Source: Sphingobacteriales bacterium (GTDB lineage Bacteria; Bacteroidota; Bacteroidia; Chitinophagales; Chitinophagaceae). From it: DNA of 64,000 nucleotides. The DNA lies in contig JAAXIF010000065.1 in assembly GCA_012270485.1 (NCBI GenBank), positions 162,959-226,958 on the forward strand. The letters run 5' to 3'. Of this stretch, positions 1 to 9,321 are shown piece after piece (within the stretch, counting starts at the first letter, position 1; each line of letters starts with the position of its first letter). The notes below the pieces were generated by a model. The model saw nothing but the letters and a program-made list of their open reading frames with translations. It had not been told where the DNA came from and did not search any database. A program made the translations under genes and the position numbers.

Positions 1-836
1 AATTGCTGGATAAGTTTGTAATGAATGTAACTGCGTTGAATAATTACCTGAAATGTCCATTACAGTTTTATTTCAATAACCTGGTACGTGTTCCTTCCGG
101 AAAATCAGAAGCTACCGAGTTTGGATCGGCAGTTCACTATGCTTTACAGAAGCTATTTGAGAAAATGCAGGAGAACAATAATCAGTTCCCACATCAGTCG
201 GAGTTTATGGCAGCATTTAAATCATACATGGATCGCAATAAAGAGCATTTTACCAAAGAGCAGTTCGCAAGAAGAATTGAACAGGGAGAACAGGTTTTAC
301 CAGCCTATTATGAACGTTATATTCACGATTGGGAAAAGATTGTTAAGATTGAAGCCAATATCAGGAATGTTACTATAAAAGGTATTCCTTTAAAAGGCAA
401 GCTGGATAAGCTTGAATTTAATGGCAGACAGGTGAATGTGGTAGATTATAAAACAGGGGATGCTGAAAAAGGAATCAAAAAATTAAATCCACCTAGCGAG
501 AAAGAACCAAATGGTGGAGACTATTGGCGACAGGCGGTGTTTTATAAAATATTGGTCGATAACTACCCATCCAAAAACTGGGAAGCGGTGAGTGCAGAAT
601 TCGATTTTATTGAGCCCGATAAAAAGAAAGGATATTTGAAAGAAAAAAGGGTTATTACAGCTCAGGATATTGCCAGTGTAACCGCACAAATTGAAATGGT
701 TTGGGAAAAAATTCAAAAAAGAGATTTTTATACCGGATGTGGTAAAGAAGACTGTCGCTGGTGTGAGTTCGTAAAAACCAATGAGATGGCAGTTGCCTTA
801 CATGAACCGGATGAAAATGAGGAAGAAGCAGTATGA
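1..836 (+). CDS. PD-(D/E)XK nuclease domain with iron-sulfur cysteines, C-terminal part of an AddB/UvrD-type helicase-nuclease (5' end outside window)
   Basis: The frame is open to the left edge, so this is the C-terminal 277 residues of a longer protein, probably a recombination/repair helicase-nuclease. The visible part opens with a typical entry segment (TALNNYLKCPLQFYF), then His45 in SAVHYAL, GKLDKLE with Asp135, and VVDYKTG with Asp148 and Lys150, which is the RecB/AddB nuclease active-site pattern. One Cys near the start (Cys18) and three near the end (Cys246, 251, 254 in CGKEDCRWC) match the 4Fe-4S staple of AddB, Cas4 and Dna2-type nucleases. Family knowledge gives the role: single-strand DNA cleavage during end processing. 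Which helicase type is attached cannot be told from this window. Confidence 0.85.
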   Translation, partial: LLDKFVMNVTALNNYLKCPLQFYFNNLVRVPSGKSEATEFGSAVHYALQKLFEKMQENNNQFPHQSEFMAAFKSYMDRNKEHFTKEQFARRIEQGEQVLPAYYERYIHDWEKIVKIEANIRNVTIKGIPLKGKLDKLEFNGRQVNVVDYKTGDAEKGIKKLNPPSEKEPNGGDYWRQAVFYKILVDNYPSKNWEAVSAEFDFIEPDKKKGYLKEKRVITAQDIASVTAQIEMVWEKIQKRDFYTGCGKEDCRWCEFVKTNEMAVALHEPDENEEEAV

Positions 837-900
837 TTAACATGATTTTTAGCTCAATGAGTATAACGCTACACAGAAAGCCTGTAAGTTTGCACCACGC

Positions 901-2316
901 ATGAAAAATCTTTTGACGCTCATTATTCGCTTATATGGTATCGCGCTTTGTTTGGTGATCATGATCATGGCTAATTCTTGTGCGAATATGATACCCCCCA
1001 GTGGAGGTCCAAGAGATAGTTTACCTCCACGGTTGGTGATAGCCAATCCCAAAGACTCAGCTACCAATGTAAAGACTAAAAATATTCTACTCACATTTGA
1101 TGAATTTGTGTCTTTACAGAATACAGAAAACATCATTTATGCTCCTGTTCCCAAGAATCTTCCGCAGGTTGATTATAAATTAAGAAATGTAACAGTTCGC
1201 TTCAAAGATTCATTGGAAGAGAATACTACATATTCTATTGATTTTGGAAACAGTATCATAGATGTCAATGAAAGTAATGTAGCAAAAAATTTTCGCTATG
1301 TTTTTTCTACCGGACCTACTATCGATTTCCATACTTATGAGGGTAAGGTATTGGTAGCTGAGACAGGTAAAGTAGATAGTACACTGATTGTTGTATTACA
1401 CAAAAACACTTCCGATTCTGCGATCAAAAAATTAAGTCCGCGCTTTTTTACCAGAATTGATGGTAAAGGCGCATTCAAATTCAACAATCTTCCTTCCGGT
1501 ACCTTTGCAGCTTATATTGTGAATGGGAAAAGCTACAATAAAACTTTTGACAGCAGCTCACTCTTTGCTTTCAGAGATTCTTTGGTACAAATTGGCAGCA
1601 ATAGTAACAAGATAGATACTTTTTATGCTTTTACGCAATCCATTACTACCGATAAGAAAGCTACAGACCCATCCAGTGGCTTACCTCCTTCTTTGCGTGA
1701 CGATAAAAGATTGCGCTATATCGCCATTTTAGATAATGGTATGCAAGATCTTCTCAGCGATTTTAAAATGGTATTCAATAGAAAAGTATTTTCCTTGGAT
1801 ACCGGGAAAGTGAGATTAACAGATAATGATGACGTATTACAAAAGGGTTACACTGTTGCTTTAGATAGCCTCCGAAAAACATTCACCCTCCGCTATCCTT
1901 GGAAAGAAAATACGACATATAAACTGGTCATTCAAAAAGATGCTGCGCTGGATAGTAATGCTACTTCACTTCCCAAAACAGACACACTACTTTTGAGTAT
2001 ACGAAAAGAAACAGAGTACGGCAGCGTTCGCTTTCGCTTTTTGAATGTTGATACCAGTCAGCATGCCGTATTACAGCTCTTTCAAAATGATGAACAAGTA
2101 GCTTCCTATCCCATCAATCAAAATGATATTCAGATCCGTCGCTTTAAACCGGGTAGCTATGAGTTGAGAATTTTGTACGATAGAAATAAAAACGGTAAAT
2201 GGGATACCGGAAGCTTTACACCCATCAAAAAGCAACCGGAGAAAGTATTTTATATCCCCCGACAGCTGAATATCCGCGCAAACTGGGATAATGAAACAAC
2301 CATTGCGTTGCAATAG
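901..2316 (+). CDS. Ig-like domain lipoprotein
   Basis: A 471-residue protein with a hydrophobic N-terminal segment ending in a lipobox-like ANSC (Cys near residue 27), so probably a lipoprotein of the cell surface or periplasm. After the Cys comes PPSGGPRDSLPPRLV and a bacterial Ig-like (SbsA/Ig_5 type) domain up to about residue 140 with FDEFVSLQN and ENTTYSIDFG. A second, similar fold may lie around residues 270-350 (ENTTYKLVIQKD). The C-terminal part has RPGSYELRILYD-like text (FKPGSYELRILYDRNKNG), a pattern of prealbumin-like folds. Such proteins are common in Bacteroidota, with no assigned reaction. It lies 64 nt after the nuclease gene. Confidence 0.7.
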   Translation: MKNLLTLIIRLYGIALCLVIMIMANSCANMIPPSGGPRDSLPPRLVIANPKDSATNVKTKNILLTFDEFVSLQNTENIIYAPVPKNLPQVDYKLRNVTVRFKDSLEENTTYSIDFGNSIIDVNESNVAKNFRYVFSTGPTIDFHTYEGKVLVAETGKVDSTLIVVLHKNTSDSAIKKLSPRFFTRIDGKGAFKFNNLPSGTFAAYIVNGKSYNKTFDSSSLFAFRDSLVQIGSNSNKIDTFYAFTQSITTDKKATDPSSGLPPSLRDDKRLRYIAILDNGMQDLLSDFKMVFNRKVFSLDTGKVRLTDNDDVLQKGYTVALDSLRKTFTLRYPWKENTTYKLVIQKDAALDSNATSLPKTDTLLLSIRKETEYGSVRFRFLNVDTSQHAVLQLFQNDEQVASYPINQNDIQIRRFKPGSYELRILYDRNKNGKWDTGSFTPIKKQPEKVFYIPRQLNIRANWDNETTIALQ

Positions 2317-2438
2317 GCTTCAAGCCGAAAGCTTCAAGCTACAAGTGAGGTAATCGGTAATCTAGGTGTACCAAGCTTGTACCTTGAATCTTGTCTCTTC
2401 CTTGTGGCCTGTTGCTTGAAGCTTGCAGCTTGTATCTT
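2317..2438. repeat. Heptad inverted repeat, word family CAAGCNN / GCTTGNN
   Basis: The gap between the lipoprotein stop and recR is filled by 7-nt words. The left arm (2318-2350) reads GCTTCAA, GCCGAAA, GCTTCAA, GCTACAA. The right arm (about 2370-2438) contains CTTGTAC, CTTGAAT, CTTGTCT and, further on, TGTTGCT, TGAAGCT, TGCAGCT, TGTATCT. The arms are imperfectly complementary. The right arm also supplies the TTG that can serve as the -33 box of recR. The same words recur at 35942, 37219 and 38005. Confidence 0.75.
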
Positions 2439-2453
2439 TCTCACTTATCTTCG
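2423..2453 (+). promoter_or_regulatory. Possible recR promoter, nearly leaderless
   Basis: TATCTTCG at 2446-2453 differs at one base from the Bacteroidota -7 box TAnnTTTG, and a TTG lies 20 nt upstream at 2423-2425 inside the heptad repeat. The chosen recR ATG is at 2458, only 4 nt after the box, so the transcript would start at or next to the start codon. Confidence 0.4.
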
Positions 2454-2457
2454 CGCC

Positions 2458-3072
2458 ATGCAATTCCCCTCCTCACTTTTAGAAAATGCAGTAGCGCAGT
2501 TTTCCAAGCTTCCGGGTATTGGGAAAAAAACGGCATTACGATTGGTGTTGCATCTATTAAAACAGGAAGTCAATGAAGTGCAGCATTTTGGTGAAACCAT
2601 TGCACGCATGCGGAGGGATATCAAATTTTGTCAGCGTTGCCATAATATCAGTGATGGTGATATTTGTTCTATTTGCTCCAATTCCATGCGCAATCAGCAA
2701 ATGATTTGCGTGGTAGAAAATATAAGAGATGTGATTGCCATCGAAACCACCCAACAGTTCAATGGTTCTTACCATGTACTAGGCGGTATCATTTCTCCTC
2801 TTGATGGTGTTGGTCCTGAACAGTTAAGCATCGAATCACTTGTTCAGCGTATAGAGAAAGAAAAGACCGAGGAAATTGTTTTTGCCTTGAACCCAAATAT
2901 CCAGGGAGATACTACTATCTACTATATCCAGAAAAAAATTGCACACCTTCCTTGTCGCATTACCACCATTGCACGAGGTATTGCTTTTGGGGGCGATCTT
3001 GAATATGCAGATGAAATGACCCTAGCAAAGAGCATTGCAAATCGACTTCCGGTGCAACAATATGTGAAATAG
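2458..3072 (+). CDS. recR: Recombination mediator protein RecR
   Basis: RecR works with RecO (and RecF) to load RecA on gapped DNA. The product from ATG 2458 is 204 aa, the family's usual length; a longer reading from 2377 would only translate the repeat. Visible in order are a helix-hairpin-helix (LPGIGKKTALRL, residues 18-29), a four-Cys zinc finger (Cys58, 61, 70, 73 in CQRCHNISDGDICSIC), and a TOPRIM domain starting at about residue 82 (CVVENIRDVIAIE) with GIISPLDGVGPE. The C-terminal Walker-B-like segment with ARGIAFGGDLEYAD is also typical. It stands alone, behind a heptad repeat. Confidence 0.95.
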   Translation: MQFPSSLLENAVAQFSKLPGIGKKTALRLVLHLLKQEVNEVQHFGETIARMRRDIKFCQRCHNISDGDICSICSNSMRNQQMICVVENIRDVIAIETTQQFNGSYHVLGGIISPLDGVGPEQLSIESLVQRIEKEKTEEIVFALNPNIQGDTTIYYIQKKIAHLPCRITTIARGIAFGGDLEYADEMTLAKSIANRLPVQQYVK

Positions 3073-3255
3073 GTGTTTTTTGCCCAAAAGCAACCTTTCT
3101 TTCCACTTTTCGTAATAGTTCATATAAACAAGATCGACTAATTTGCCGTTTAAACATTGAATTTTTCTAGGAGCAGTATTTGTTTTATCTTTTGATCTTT
3201 AATCGGTAATGAACTAAAACAAAAAATAACTGTTTCTTTCATTCAAATCAAGTAT

Positions 3256-3855
3256 ATGGAAATATCAGGTTTAATGGCAGGATTGGTCAGCACAGGCATC
3301 ATTTGGTTGGTCTTGATGATCATATCTGTGATTACAGTATCGAAAAGGACAGATATAGATAAGAGCCAGCGACAAAAATGGATGATCATAGTAGCAATTC
3401 TTCCATTTCTGGGTCTATTGATATATGTAGTTACGAACTTCAGTAAAGCGAAGAAGTTGTTATGGTTGGGAATATTAGGTGCGGTTTTATCGGTTGCGGC
3501 AACTGTATTTTTTGTTTACAACCGTAAGCATGAAGATGTGAGTCAGAAAGAAGGGGTACAAATGACTGCGCAGCAATTATTCGATGCTTTCAAAGCAGAT
3601 GAAAACGCAGCCAACGCTTTGTATCTGGATAAAGCAATAGAATTGTCGGGCGAGATATTAGCAGTGAATACAAACCAGGATGGTCAGGTTGTCGTAGATA
3701 TAAAAACAAATGATCCATTCGTAGTGATCAATTGTACTTTTAAGACAAATCCGGGTGCATTGACTGTAGGACAAAACATTACATTCAAAGGCTTTTGCAG
3801 GGGATATATTCCCGATGCCAATGTTGTTATCAACGATGGTATTTTAGTAAAATAA
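3256..3855 (+). CDS. Membrane protein with PLDc_N-like segment and tRNA_anti-like OB fold
   Basis: A 199-aa protein. Two or three hydrophobic helices come first (residues 8-28, about 46-62 and 70-90), the first pair with the look of a phospholipase-D N-terminal membrane segment (ILPFLGLLIYVVTNF). The second half (about 105-199) reads as the OB-fold 'tRNA_anti-like' family: MTAQQLFDAFKADENAA, then AIELSGEILAV and VGQNITFKGFCRGY, ending ANVVINDGILVK. In Bacteroidota this domain usually sits beside YceI and beta-barrel genes, as here (13 nt before yceI). No reaction is known. Confidence 0.7.
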   Translation: MEISGLMAGLVSTGIIWLVLMIISVITVSKRTDIDKSQRQKWMIIVAILPFLGLLIYVVTNFSKAKKLLWLGILGAVLSVAATVFFVYNRKHEDVSQKEGVQMTAQQLFDAFKADENAANALYLDKAIELSGEILAVNTNQDGQVVVDIKTNDPFVVINCTFKTNPGALTVGQNITFKGFCRGYIPDANVVINDGILVK

Positions 3856-3868
3856 GAAAGGAAAGATT

Positions 3869-4393
3869 ATGAAGAAAATTATCGGGCTCTTATCATTAGT
3901 TCTTTTCATCGGAATGCAAGCCGATGCACAGAAAATATTTGGAACACGTAATGGTAAGATCACATTTGAATCTCCCACAGATGGAGACGTGAAAGCGGTG
4001 AATAATGAAGTGACCAGCAGAATAGCTGATAACGGACAGATCACTTTCAGCATGCTGATCAAAGGTTTTAAATTCAAATATGCAGAAATGCAAGAGCATT
4101 TCAATGATCAATATGCTGAGAGCAGCAAGTTTCCAAGAGCTGATTTTAAAGGCAATATTGTGAACCTGAAAGATGTGAATTTCACAAAAGATGGAAGCTA
4201 TCCCGTAACAGTAAAAGGAGATCTGACCTTGCATGGTGTTACTAAAAACATCACCGTAAAAGGGAATATTGAAATCAAAGCTGGAAAGCCAAGTGCCAGA
4301 GCCGGATTCGTGATCAACATGAGCGATTTTAAAATCGACGCATCTTCCGTTACAGAAAAAGTAACAGTAGATATCAACTGTCAATACCAGTAA
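3869..4393 (+). CDS. YceI family protein
   Basis: A 174-aa secreted protein: a signal peptide of about 20 residues ending ADAQ, then a YceI lipocalin-like fold. Typical pieces are GKITFESPTDGDVKAVNNEV, DLTLHGVTKNITVKG and the end KIDASSVTEKVTVDINC. YceI proteins bind isoprenoid-type lipids such as polyprenols or quinones in the periplasm; the actual ligand cannot be read from the sequence. It lies between the OB-fold membrane protein (13 nt upstream) and the DUF5777 barrel (25 nt downstream), most likely one operon ending at the terminator at 5347. Confidence 0.88.
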   Translation: MKKIIGLLSLVLFIGMQADAQKIFGTRNGKITFESPTDGDVKAVNNEVTSRIADNGQITFSMLIKGFKFKYAEMQEHFNDQYAESSKFPRADFKGNIVNLKDVNFTKDGSYPVTVKGDLTLHGVTKNITVKGNIEIKAGKPSARAGFVINMSDFKIDASSVTEKVTVDINCQYQ

Positions 4394-4418
4394 TCATTAT
4401 CACCATAAAAACACCTGT

Positions 4419-5330
4419 ATGAAGATCTTATTTAAAAGGTCAATGGCTATTTTTTGCCTAACCCTTATCACATTTAGTGCTGTTGCACAACAAACAGATC
4501 TGTTTAAAATGCAAGACAGCACTGCTGCAGCGGAAGACAAAAACAGAACTGAAAAAACGCTCAACACTTTTTATTCCACTCGCTTGGTGACCACACAAAC
4601 GGTAGAAATAACCGGTAAAGGGAGCATGGACTTTCGTATCAATCACCGTTTTGCTCCTTTAAATCAAGGGTTCTATAATTTATTTGGACTGGATTTTGTT
4701 GCAGCACGTATTGGCTTTGATTTTGGGTTGGCAGAAAATTTAATGATTGGTATTGGAAGAACGGGAACCAATAAGGAAGCGGATGCTTTTGTAAAATACA
4801 GACTACTCAGGCAAAGCAGTGGTGTGAAAAATGTACCGGTATCAGTTTCTTTATTGGGCTCAGTCATGTATCGTGGAGTACGCTATGCTGATCCGACTTT
4901 GAATGTAAAAACCCAAGACAGAACTTATTATACGGCACAATTAATGATTGCGAGAAAGTTCAATGAAAATACTTCTCTTCAAATCTCCCCTACCTATACA
5001 AGATACAACCGAATTCTGTTCTTATCGGGAGGAGCGAAAGACCTTTTCTCTGTAGGCTTTTTAGCTAGACAAAAAGTTAGTAAGCGCGTAAGCATCAATG
5101 CTGAATATTTTGTTCAGACAGAGCGTTTCGACGGCACGTATAATCCATTATCCATTGGAGTAGATATACAAACAGGTGGGCACGTATTCCAATTACATTT
5201 CACCAACTCTATCGGCATGAACGAACATACTTTTATTCATGAAACTTTTGGATCATGGGGTAAAGGTGATATACGCTGGGGTTTTAATATCTCCAGAATA
5301 TTCAATATTGGTCGAAAGAAAAAAGCTTAA
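4419..5330 (+). CDS. DUF5777 family outer-membrane beta-barrel protein
   Basis: A 303-aa protein with a signal peptide (cleavage near residue 23, SAVAQQ) and then alternating strands ending in a basic tail. Family-like text includes GKGSMDFRINHRFAPLNQG and ENLMIGIGRTGTNKEADAFV. I place it in DUF5777, a family of predicted outer-membrane barrels that in Bacteroidota goes with YceI and cytochrome genes. Function unknown. It is the last gene of the three-gene group 3256-5330 and is followed by an intrinsic terminator. Confidence 0.75.
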   Translation: MKILFKRSMAIFCLTLITFSAVAQQTDLFKMQDSTAAAEDKNRTEKTLNTFYSTRLVTTQTVEITGKGSMDFRINHRFAPLNQGFYNLFGLDFVAARIGFDFGLAENLMIGIGRTGTNKEADAFVKYRLLRQSSGVKNVPVSVSLLGSVMYRGVRYADPTLNVKTQDRTYYTAQLMIARKFNENTSLQISPTYTRYNRILFLSGGAKDLFSVGFLARQKVSKRVSINAEYFVQTERFDGTYNPLSIGVDIQTGGHVFQLHFTNSIGMNEHTFIHETFGSWGKGDIRWGFNISRIFNIGRKKKA

Positions 5331-5346
5331 AGAGATAAAACCACTT

Positions 5347-5382
5347 AAAAGCCCCTGTATTCATGATTACAGGGGCTTTTTT
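5347..5382 (+). terminator. Intrinsic terminator after the YceI/DUF5777 group
   Basis: A GC-rich stem (AAAGCCCCTGTA pairing with TACAGGGGCTTT around a 7-nt loop) followed by a run of T at 5378-5382, 17 nt after the DUF5777 stop codon. Confidence 0.9.
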
Positions 5383-5395
5383 ATCGCATTTTACT

Positions 5396-5403
5396 TATCT
5401 TTG
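5396..5403 (+). promoter_or_regulatory. -7 promoter box of the metH genes
   Basis: TATCTTTG is an exact TAnnTTTG box, just after the terminator at 5347-5382. No clear TTG -33 box is present, only T-rich sequence. Transcription from here would leave a leader of about 155 nt before the start codon at 5568. Confidence 0.55.
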
Positions 5404-5409
5404 TACCCT

Positions 5410-5567
5410 ACACAGGCGGATTTGTTTATTGTTCGGCCTGCACTCTCGCCTACGGCGGGACAAATCGAACTAATAAACGTACAGAAAAGCACCCTCAAAT
5501 TTTCTCCCTACGTTTTATTGGTTCACTCAAGTAAATGAACAATTGATTGTTCTAAAAGAAGTGAATT
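5410..5567 (+). promoter_or_regulatory. Structured 5' leader of the methionine synthase genes
   Basis: The leader holds a strong hairpin: GTTTATTGTTCG (5424-5435) pairs with CGAACTAATAAAC (5466-5478) with one bulged T, and inside it TCTCGCC (5444-5450) pairs with GGCGGGA (5454-5460) around TAC, with one T-G pair. A competing pairing, GATTTG with CAAATC (5461-5466), would break the outer stem. Methionine genes are often under riboswitch control, but I do not see the conserved core of a known SAM or cobalamin riboswitch, so the function is open. Confidence 0.5.
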
Positions 5568-6584
5568 ATGAGTATTCGTAAAGAATTGGAAAAAAGAATT
5601 CTGGTGATTGATGGTGCCATGGGTACCATGATCCAGCGTCACAAATTAACAGAAGCCGATTATCGTGGTGAGGGATTCAAAGACTGGCATTGCGACGTAA
5701 AAGGAAACAATGACCTATTATGCATCACTCAACCGGATATCATCAAAGGTATTCATAAAGAATATCTGACTGCCGGTGCTGATATTATTGAAACCAATAC
5801 TTTCAGCAGCACAACGATTGCAATGGCTGATTATGATATGCAATCACTTGCCTATGAGTTAAATGTAGCTGCTGCAAAATGTGCAAAGGATGCCGTTAAA
5901 GAATTTATCGCTGAAAATCCAACTACAACTCCTAAATATGTTGCAGGGGCCATTGGTCCATTGAATAAAACATTGAGCCTGTCGCCTGATGTGAATAATC
6001 CCGGTTTTCGAGCAGTTACATTTGATGAAGTGGTAACAGCTTACAAAGAACAGATCAAAGGATTGGTAGATGGCGGTGTAGATATTTTATTGATCGAAAC
6101 CATTTTTGATACACTCAATGCCAAGGGTGCCATTTTTGCCGCCAAACAATTTTTCCGTGAAACAGGTATTCCTGAATTGCCGATTATGATCAGTGGTACC
6201 ATTACGGATGCATCGGGAAGAACATTGAGTGGACAAACACTCGAAGCCTTTTATACCTCTGTAATGCATGCAGAACCCTTAAGTGTGGGATTAAACTGTG
6301 CGTTAGGTGCTGCTGAAATGCGTTCACATATTGAAGAACTGAGTCAGATTGCAGCTTGTTATACTTCTGCATACCCCAATGCCGGATTACCGAACGCAAT
6401 GGGAGAATATGATGAAGCACCCCATCAAACAGCTCATTTCATTGAAGAATGGGCACAACAAGGTTTTGTAAATATTGTAGGCGGTTGCTGCGGAACCACA
6501 CCCGATCACATCAAACATATCGCCGATCACGTTAAAAAGATTTCACCCAGACCACTTCCTGTAATTGAAACAGCATTGGTTTAA
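5568..6584 (+). CDS. metH: Methionine synthase, homocysteine-binding subunit (N-terminal part of a split MetH)
   Basis: This 338-aa protein is the homocysteine S-methyltransferase domain of cobalamin-dependent methionine synthase. It begins with [14 protein letters not shown] and carries the zinc/homocysteine cysteines: one in VGLNCALGA (near residue 243) and the pair Cys307-Cys308 in [10 protein letters not shown]. It stops right after this domain, and the remaining domains follow in a second gene 16 nt downstream. The two products add up to 1244 aa, close to one full MetH. Both must act together to methylate homocysteine from 5-methyltetrahydrofolate. No frameshift is needed: the gap has a clean stop and a new ATG. 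Confidence 0.93.
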   Translation: MSIRKELEKRILVIDGAMGTMIQRHKLTEADYRGEGFKDWHCDVKGNNDLLCITQPDIIKGIHKEYLTAGADIIETNTFSSTTIAMADYDMQSLAYELNVAAAKCAKDAVKEFIAENPTTTPKYVAGAIGPLNKTLSLSPDVNNPGFRAVTFDEVVTAYKEQIKGLVDGGVDILLIETIFDTLNAKGAIFAAKQFFRETGIPELPIMISGTITDASGRTLSGQTLEAFYTSVMHAEPLSVGLNCALGAAEMRSHIEELSQIAACYTSAYPNAGLPNAMGEYDEAPHQTAHFIEEWAQQGFVNIVGGCCGTTPDHIKHIADHVKKISPRPLPVIETALV

Positions 6585-6600
6585 TTTTTAAGTTAACGAC

Positions 6601-9321
6601 ATGAGTTCAGCTACTATTATAAAACCCTATCTCCGTTTATCAGGTCTTGAGCCCTTGGTGGTTAGACCGGAAACCAACTTTGTGAATGTTGGTGAAAGAA
6701 CGAACGTAACAGGTTCAAAGAAATTTGCGAGACTGATTCGCGAGAACAAGTATGAAGAAGCATTGTCTGTTGCCCGTCAACAAGTAGAGAATGGCGCGCA
6801 GGTGTTGGATGTGAATATGGATGACGCATTATTGGATGGTGTAAAAGCCATGACCACTTTCTTGAATCTTTTGCAAAGTGAACCGGATATTGCACGTATA
6901 CCGATCATGATCGATAGTTCAAAATTTGAGATCATTGAAGCCGGATTGAAATGTGTACAAGGGAAATGCATTGTGAATTCCATCTCCATGAAAGAAGGAG
7001 AAGAGAAATTCATTGAACAGGCATTCATTTGTAAAGCATTTGGTGCAGCTGTTATTGTAATGGCATTTGATGAAGTAGGACAAGCCGATACCAAGGCAAG
7101 AAAAGTAGAGATCTGTCACCGCGCGTATAAAATTCTTACTGAAAAAGTAGGCTTCCCACCACAGGATATTATTTTCGACCCCAACATTTTTGCAGTAGCC
7201 ACCGGTATTGAAGAGCATAATAATTATGCGGTAGATTTTATTGAAGCAACCAGAGAAATCAAACAGTTGATGCCACTCACCAAAGTAAGTGGTGGTGTAT
7301 CAAACGTTTCATTTTCATTCCGAGGCAATGACCATGTACGTGAAGCCATTCACTCTGTATTTCTATTTCATGCTATCAAGGCCGGAATGGATATGGGTAT
7401 TGTGAATGCCGGACAATTGGTGGTATACGATGAAATAGAACCCACACTTCGCGATCTATGTGAAGATGTACTGCTAAACAGAAATAACGAAAATAATGAA
7501 GCCACTGAAAAACTCATTGCGTTTGCAGAAACCGTGAAAGCAAAGGGTAAAGTGGAAGTGAAAGATGAAGCCTGGCGTAATGAGCCTGTTGAAAAAAGAC
7601 TGGCACATTCTCTCATCAATGGTATCACTGATTATATTGAAGCAGATACAGAAGAAGCCCGACAAAAATATCCCAAGCCACTGGATGTGATTGAAGGTCC
7701 ATTGATGGATGGAATGAACATTGTGGGTGATTTATTTGGTGCCGGTAAGATGTTCTTACCACAAGTGGTGAAGAGTGCACGTGTAATGAAAAAAAGCGTA
7801 GCAGTCCTCACTCCTTACATTGAAGCGGAGAAAGAAGAAAGAAAACAAGCACACCTCAGAGCCGGAACTGCCAACACAGAAGCAGCCGGTGCAGCAAAAA
7901 TATTATTGGCCACTGTGAAAGGTGATGTACACGATATCGGAAAAAATATTGTAGGTGTGGTATTGGGTTGTAATGGATATGATATTATTGATCTGGGCGT
8001 AATGGTACCTGCGGATAAAATTTTGGATGCCGCACAAAAAGAAAATGCAGACATCATTGGTTTGAGCGGACTGATCACGCCTTCATTGGATGAAATGGTA
8101 CATATTGCCAAAGAAATGAAGCGTCGTGGTATGACGCAGCCCTTATTAATTGGAGGAGCTACTACCTCCAGAATGCATACTGCTGTTAAGATTGCTCCGG
8201 AATATGGCAATGGTGTGATTCATGTATTAGATGCTTCCAGAAGTGTAACGGTTGCAGGCTCCCTGTTAAACAAAGAACAGAAAGAGGTCTTCCTGAAATC
8301 TACCACTGAGGAATATGTAAAACTGAAAGAAGGATTTGATAATAAAAAAAGTATCAAACAATACTTGCCTTACAGTGAAGCATTACAGAATAAAGTCAAT
8401 ATCGATTGGGCAAATTTCTCTCCTGTTACGCCTGGTTTTACAGGTGTTCAAGTATTTGCAGATGCAGATTTGAATGAGATTCGTTCTTATATCGATTGGA
8501 AACCTTTCTTCATTGCTTGGGAAATGCATGGTAATTTCCCTGAGATATTGACTGATACTGTGGTTGGAAAAGAAGCTACTAAATTGTACAATGATGCCAA
8601 TGCTTTATTGGATACCATCGTTGCAGAAAAATGGCTCACTGCCAAAGGAACCATTGGTTTCTGGGAAGCTGCCAGTGAAGATGATGATGTGGTTGTAACC
8701 AACAAAGACAAAAAGACCACGCTTTCCTTCCTGCGTCAACAAATCAAAAAAGCTCCCGGACAACCGAATTTATCTTTAGCTGATTTTATTGCTCCTGCAA
8801 GCAGCGGAAAGAAAGATCATATCGGTGCTTTCGCTGTCACCATTCATGGCATTGACGAACACATCAAGATATTTGAAGCGAATCATGATGATTATAACAA
8901 GATCATGCTACAAGCTTTGGCCGATCGTTTAGCGGAAGCATTTGCAGAATTCCTGCATTTGAAAACCAGAAAAGAATATTGGGGCTATGATCAAAATGAG
9001 TCACTCAGCAATGAAGAGCTCATCAAAGAAAAATATGTGGGTATTCGTCCGGCGCCGGGCTATCCTGCATGTCCGGATCATACCGAGAAGTATAAATTAT
9101 TTGATTTACTACAAGTCACTCAAAACATCGGCATAGAACTTACAGAAAGTCTGGCCATGTATCCTGCATCATCTGTATGTGGATGGTATTTTGCGCATCC
9201 GCAAAGTCAGTACTATGGAGTAGGCAAAATTCAGCAAGATCAGTTTGAAGACTATGCCAGAAGAAAAGGCATGACAAAAGAAGTTGCAGAAAAATGGCTG
9301 AGTCCGGTGTTGGAAGGATAG
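6601..9321 (+). CDS. metH: Methionine synthase, pterin-, cobalamin- and activation-domain subunit (C-terminal part of a split MetH)
   Basis: A 906-aa product with, in order, the methyltetrahydrofolate-binding domain (residues about 20-290, [19 protein letters not shown]), the cobalamin cap (about 345-400, [19 protein letters not shown]), the B12 Rossmann domain with the DxHxxG signature Asp442-Val-His444-Asp-Ile-Gly447, and the SAM-binding activation domain at the C-terminus ([12 protein letters not shown] and [15 protein letters not shown]). The homocysteine domain is missing here because the preceding gene encodes it. All other catalytic parts look intact. Cobalamin is required, but no cobalamin or metF gene lies nearby. 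A perfect palindrome starts 1 nt after the stop. Confidence 0.95.
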   Translation: MSSATIIKPYLRLSGLEPLVVRPETNFVNVGERTNVTGSKKFARLIRENKYEEALSVARQQVENGAQVLDVNMDDALLDGVKAMTTFLNLLQSEPDIARIPIMIDSSKFEIIEAGLKCVQGKCIVNSISMKEGEEKFIEQAFICKAFGAAVIVMAFDEVGQADTKARKVEICHRAYKILTEKVGFPPQDIIFDPNIFAVATGIEEHNNYAVDFIEATREIKQLMPLTKVSGGVSNVSFSFRGNDHVREAIHSVFLFHAIKAGMDMGIVNAGQLVVYDEIEPTLRDLCEDVLLNRNNENNEATEKLIAFAETVKAKGKVEVKDEAWRNEPVEKRLAHSLINGITDYIEADTEEARQKYPKPLDVIEGPLMDGMNIVGDLFGAGKMFLPQVVKSARVMKKSVAVLTPYIEAEKEERKQAHLRAGTANTEAAGAAKILLATVKGDVHDIGKNIVGVVLGCNGYDIIDLGVMVPADKILDAAQKENADIIGLSGLITPSLDEMVHIAKEMKRRGMTQPLLIGGATTSRMHTAVKIAPEYGNGVIHVLDASRSVTVAGSLLNKEQKEVFLKSTTEEYVKLKEGFDNKKSIKQYLPYSEALQNKVNIDWANFSPVTPGFTGVQVFADADLNEIRSYIDWKPFFIAWEMHGNFPEILTDTVVGKEATKLYNDANALLDTIVAEKWLTAKGTIGFWEAASEDDDVVVTNKDKKTTLSFLRQQIKKAPGQPNLSLADFIAPASSGKKDHIGAFAVTIHGIDEHIKIFEANHDDYNKIMLQALADRLAEAFAEFLHLKTRKEYWGYDQNESLSNEELIKEKYVGIRPAPGYPACPDHTEKYKLFDLLQVTQNIGIELTESLAMYPASSVCGWYFAHPQSQYYGVGKIQQDQFEDYARRKGMTKEVAEKWLSPVLEG

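Noticed and set aside
5410..5567. SAM or cobalamin riboswitch before metH
   Set aside because: The hairpin is real, but I could not find the conserved core of any known SAM riboswitch class or of the B12 box, so only an unnamed structured leader is reported.
7368..8210. Minus-strand frames of 86-131 codons inside metH
   Set aside because: Antisense to conserved folate and cobalamin domains, no supporting motif or promoter.
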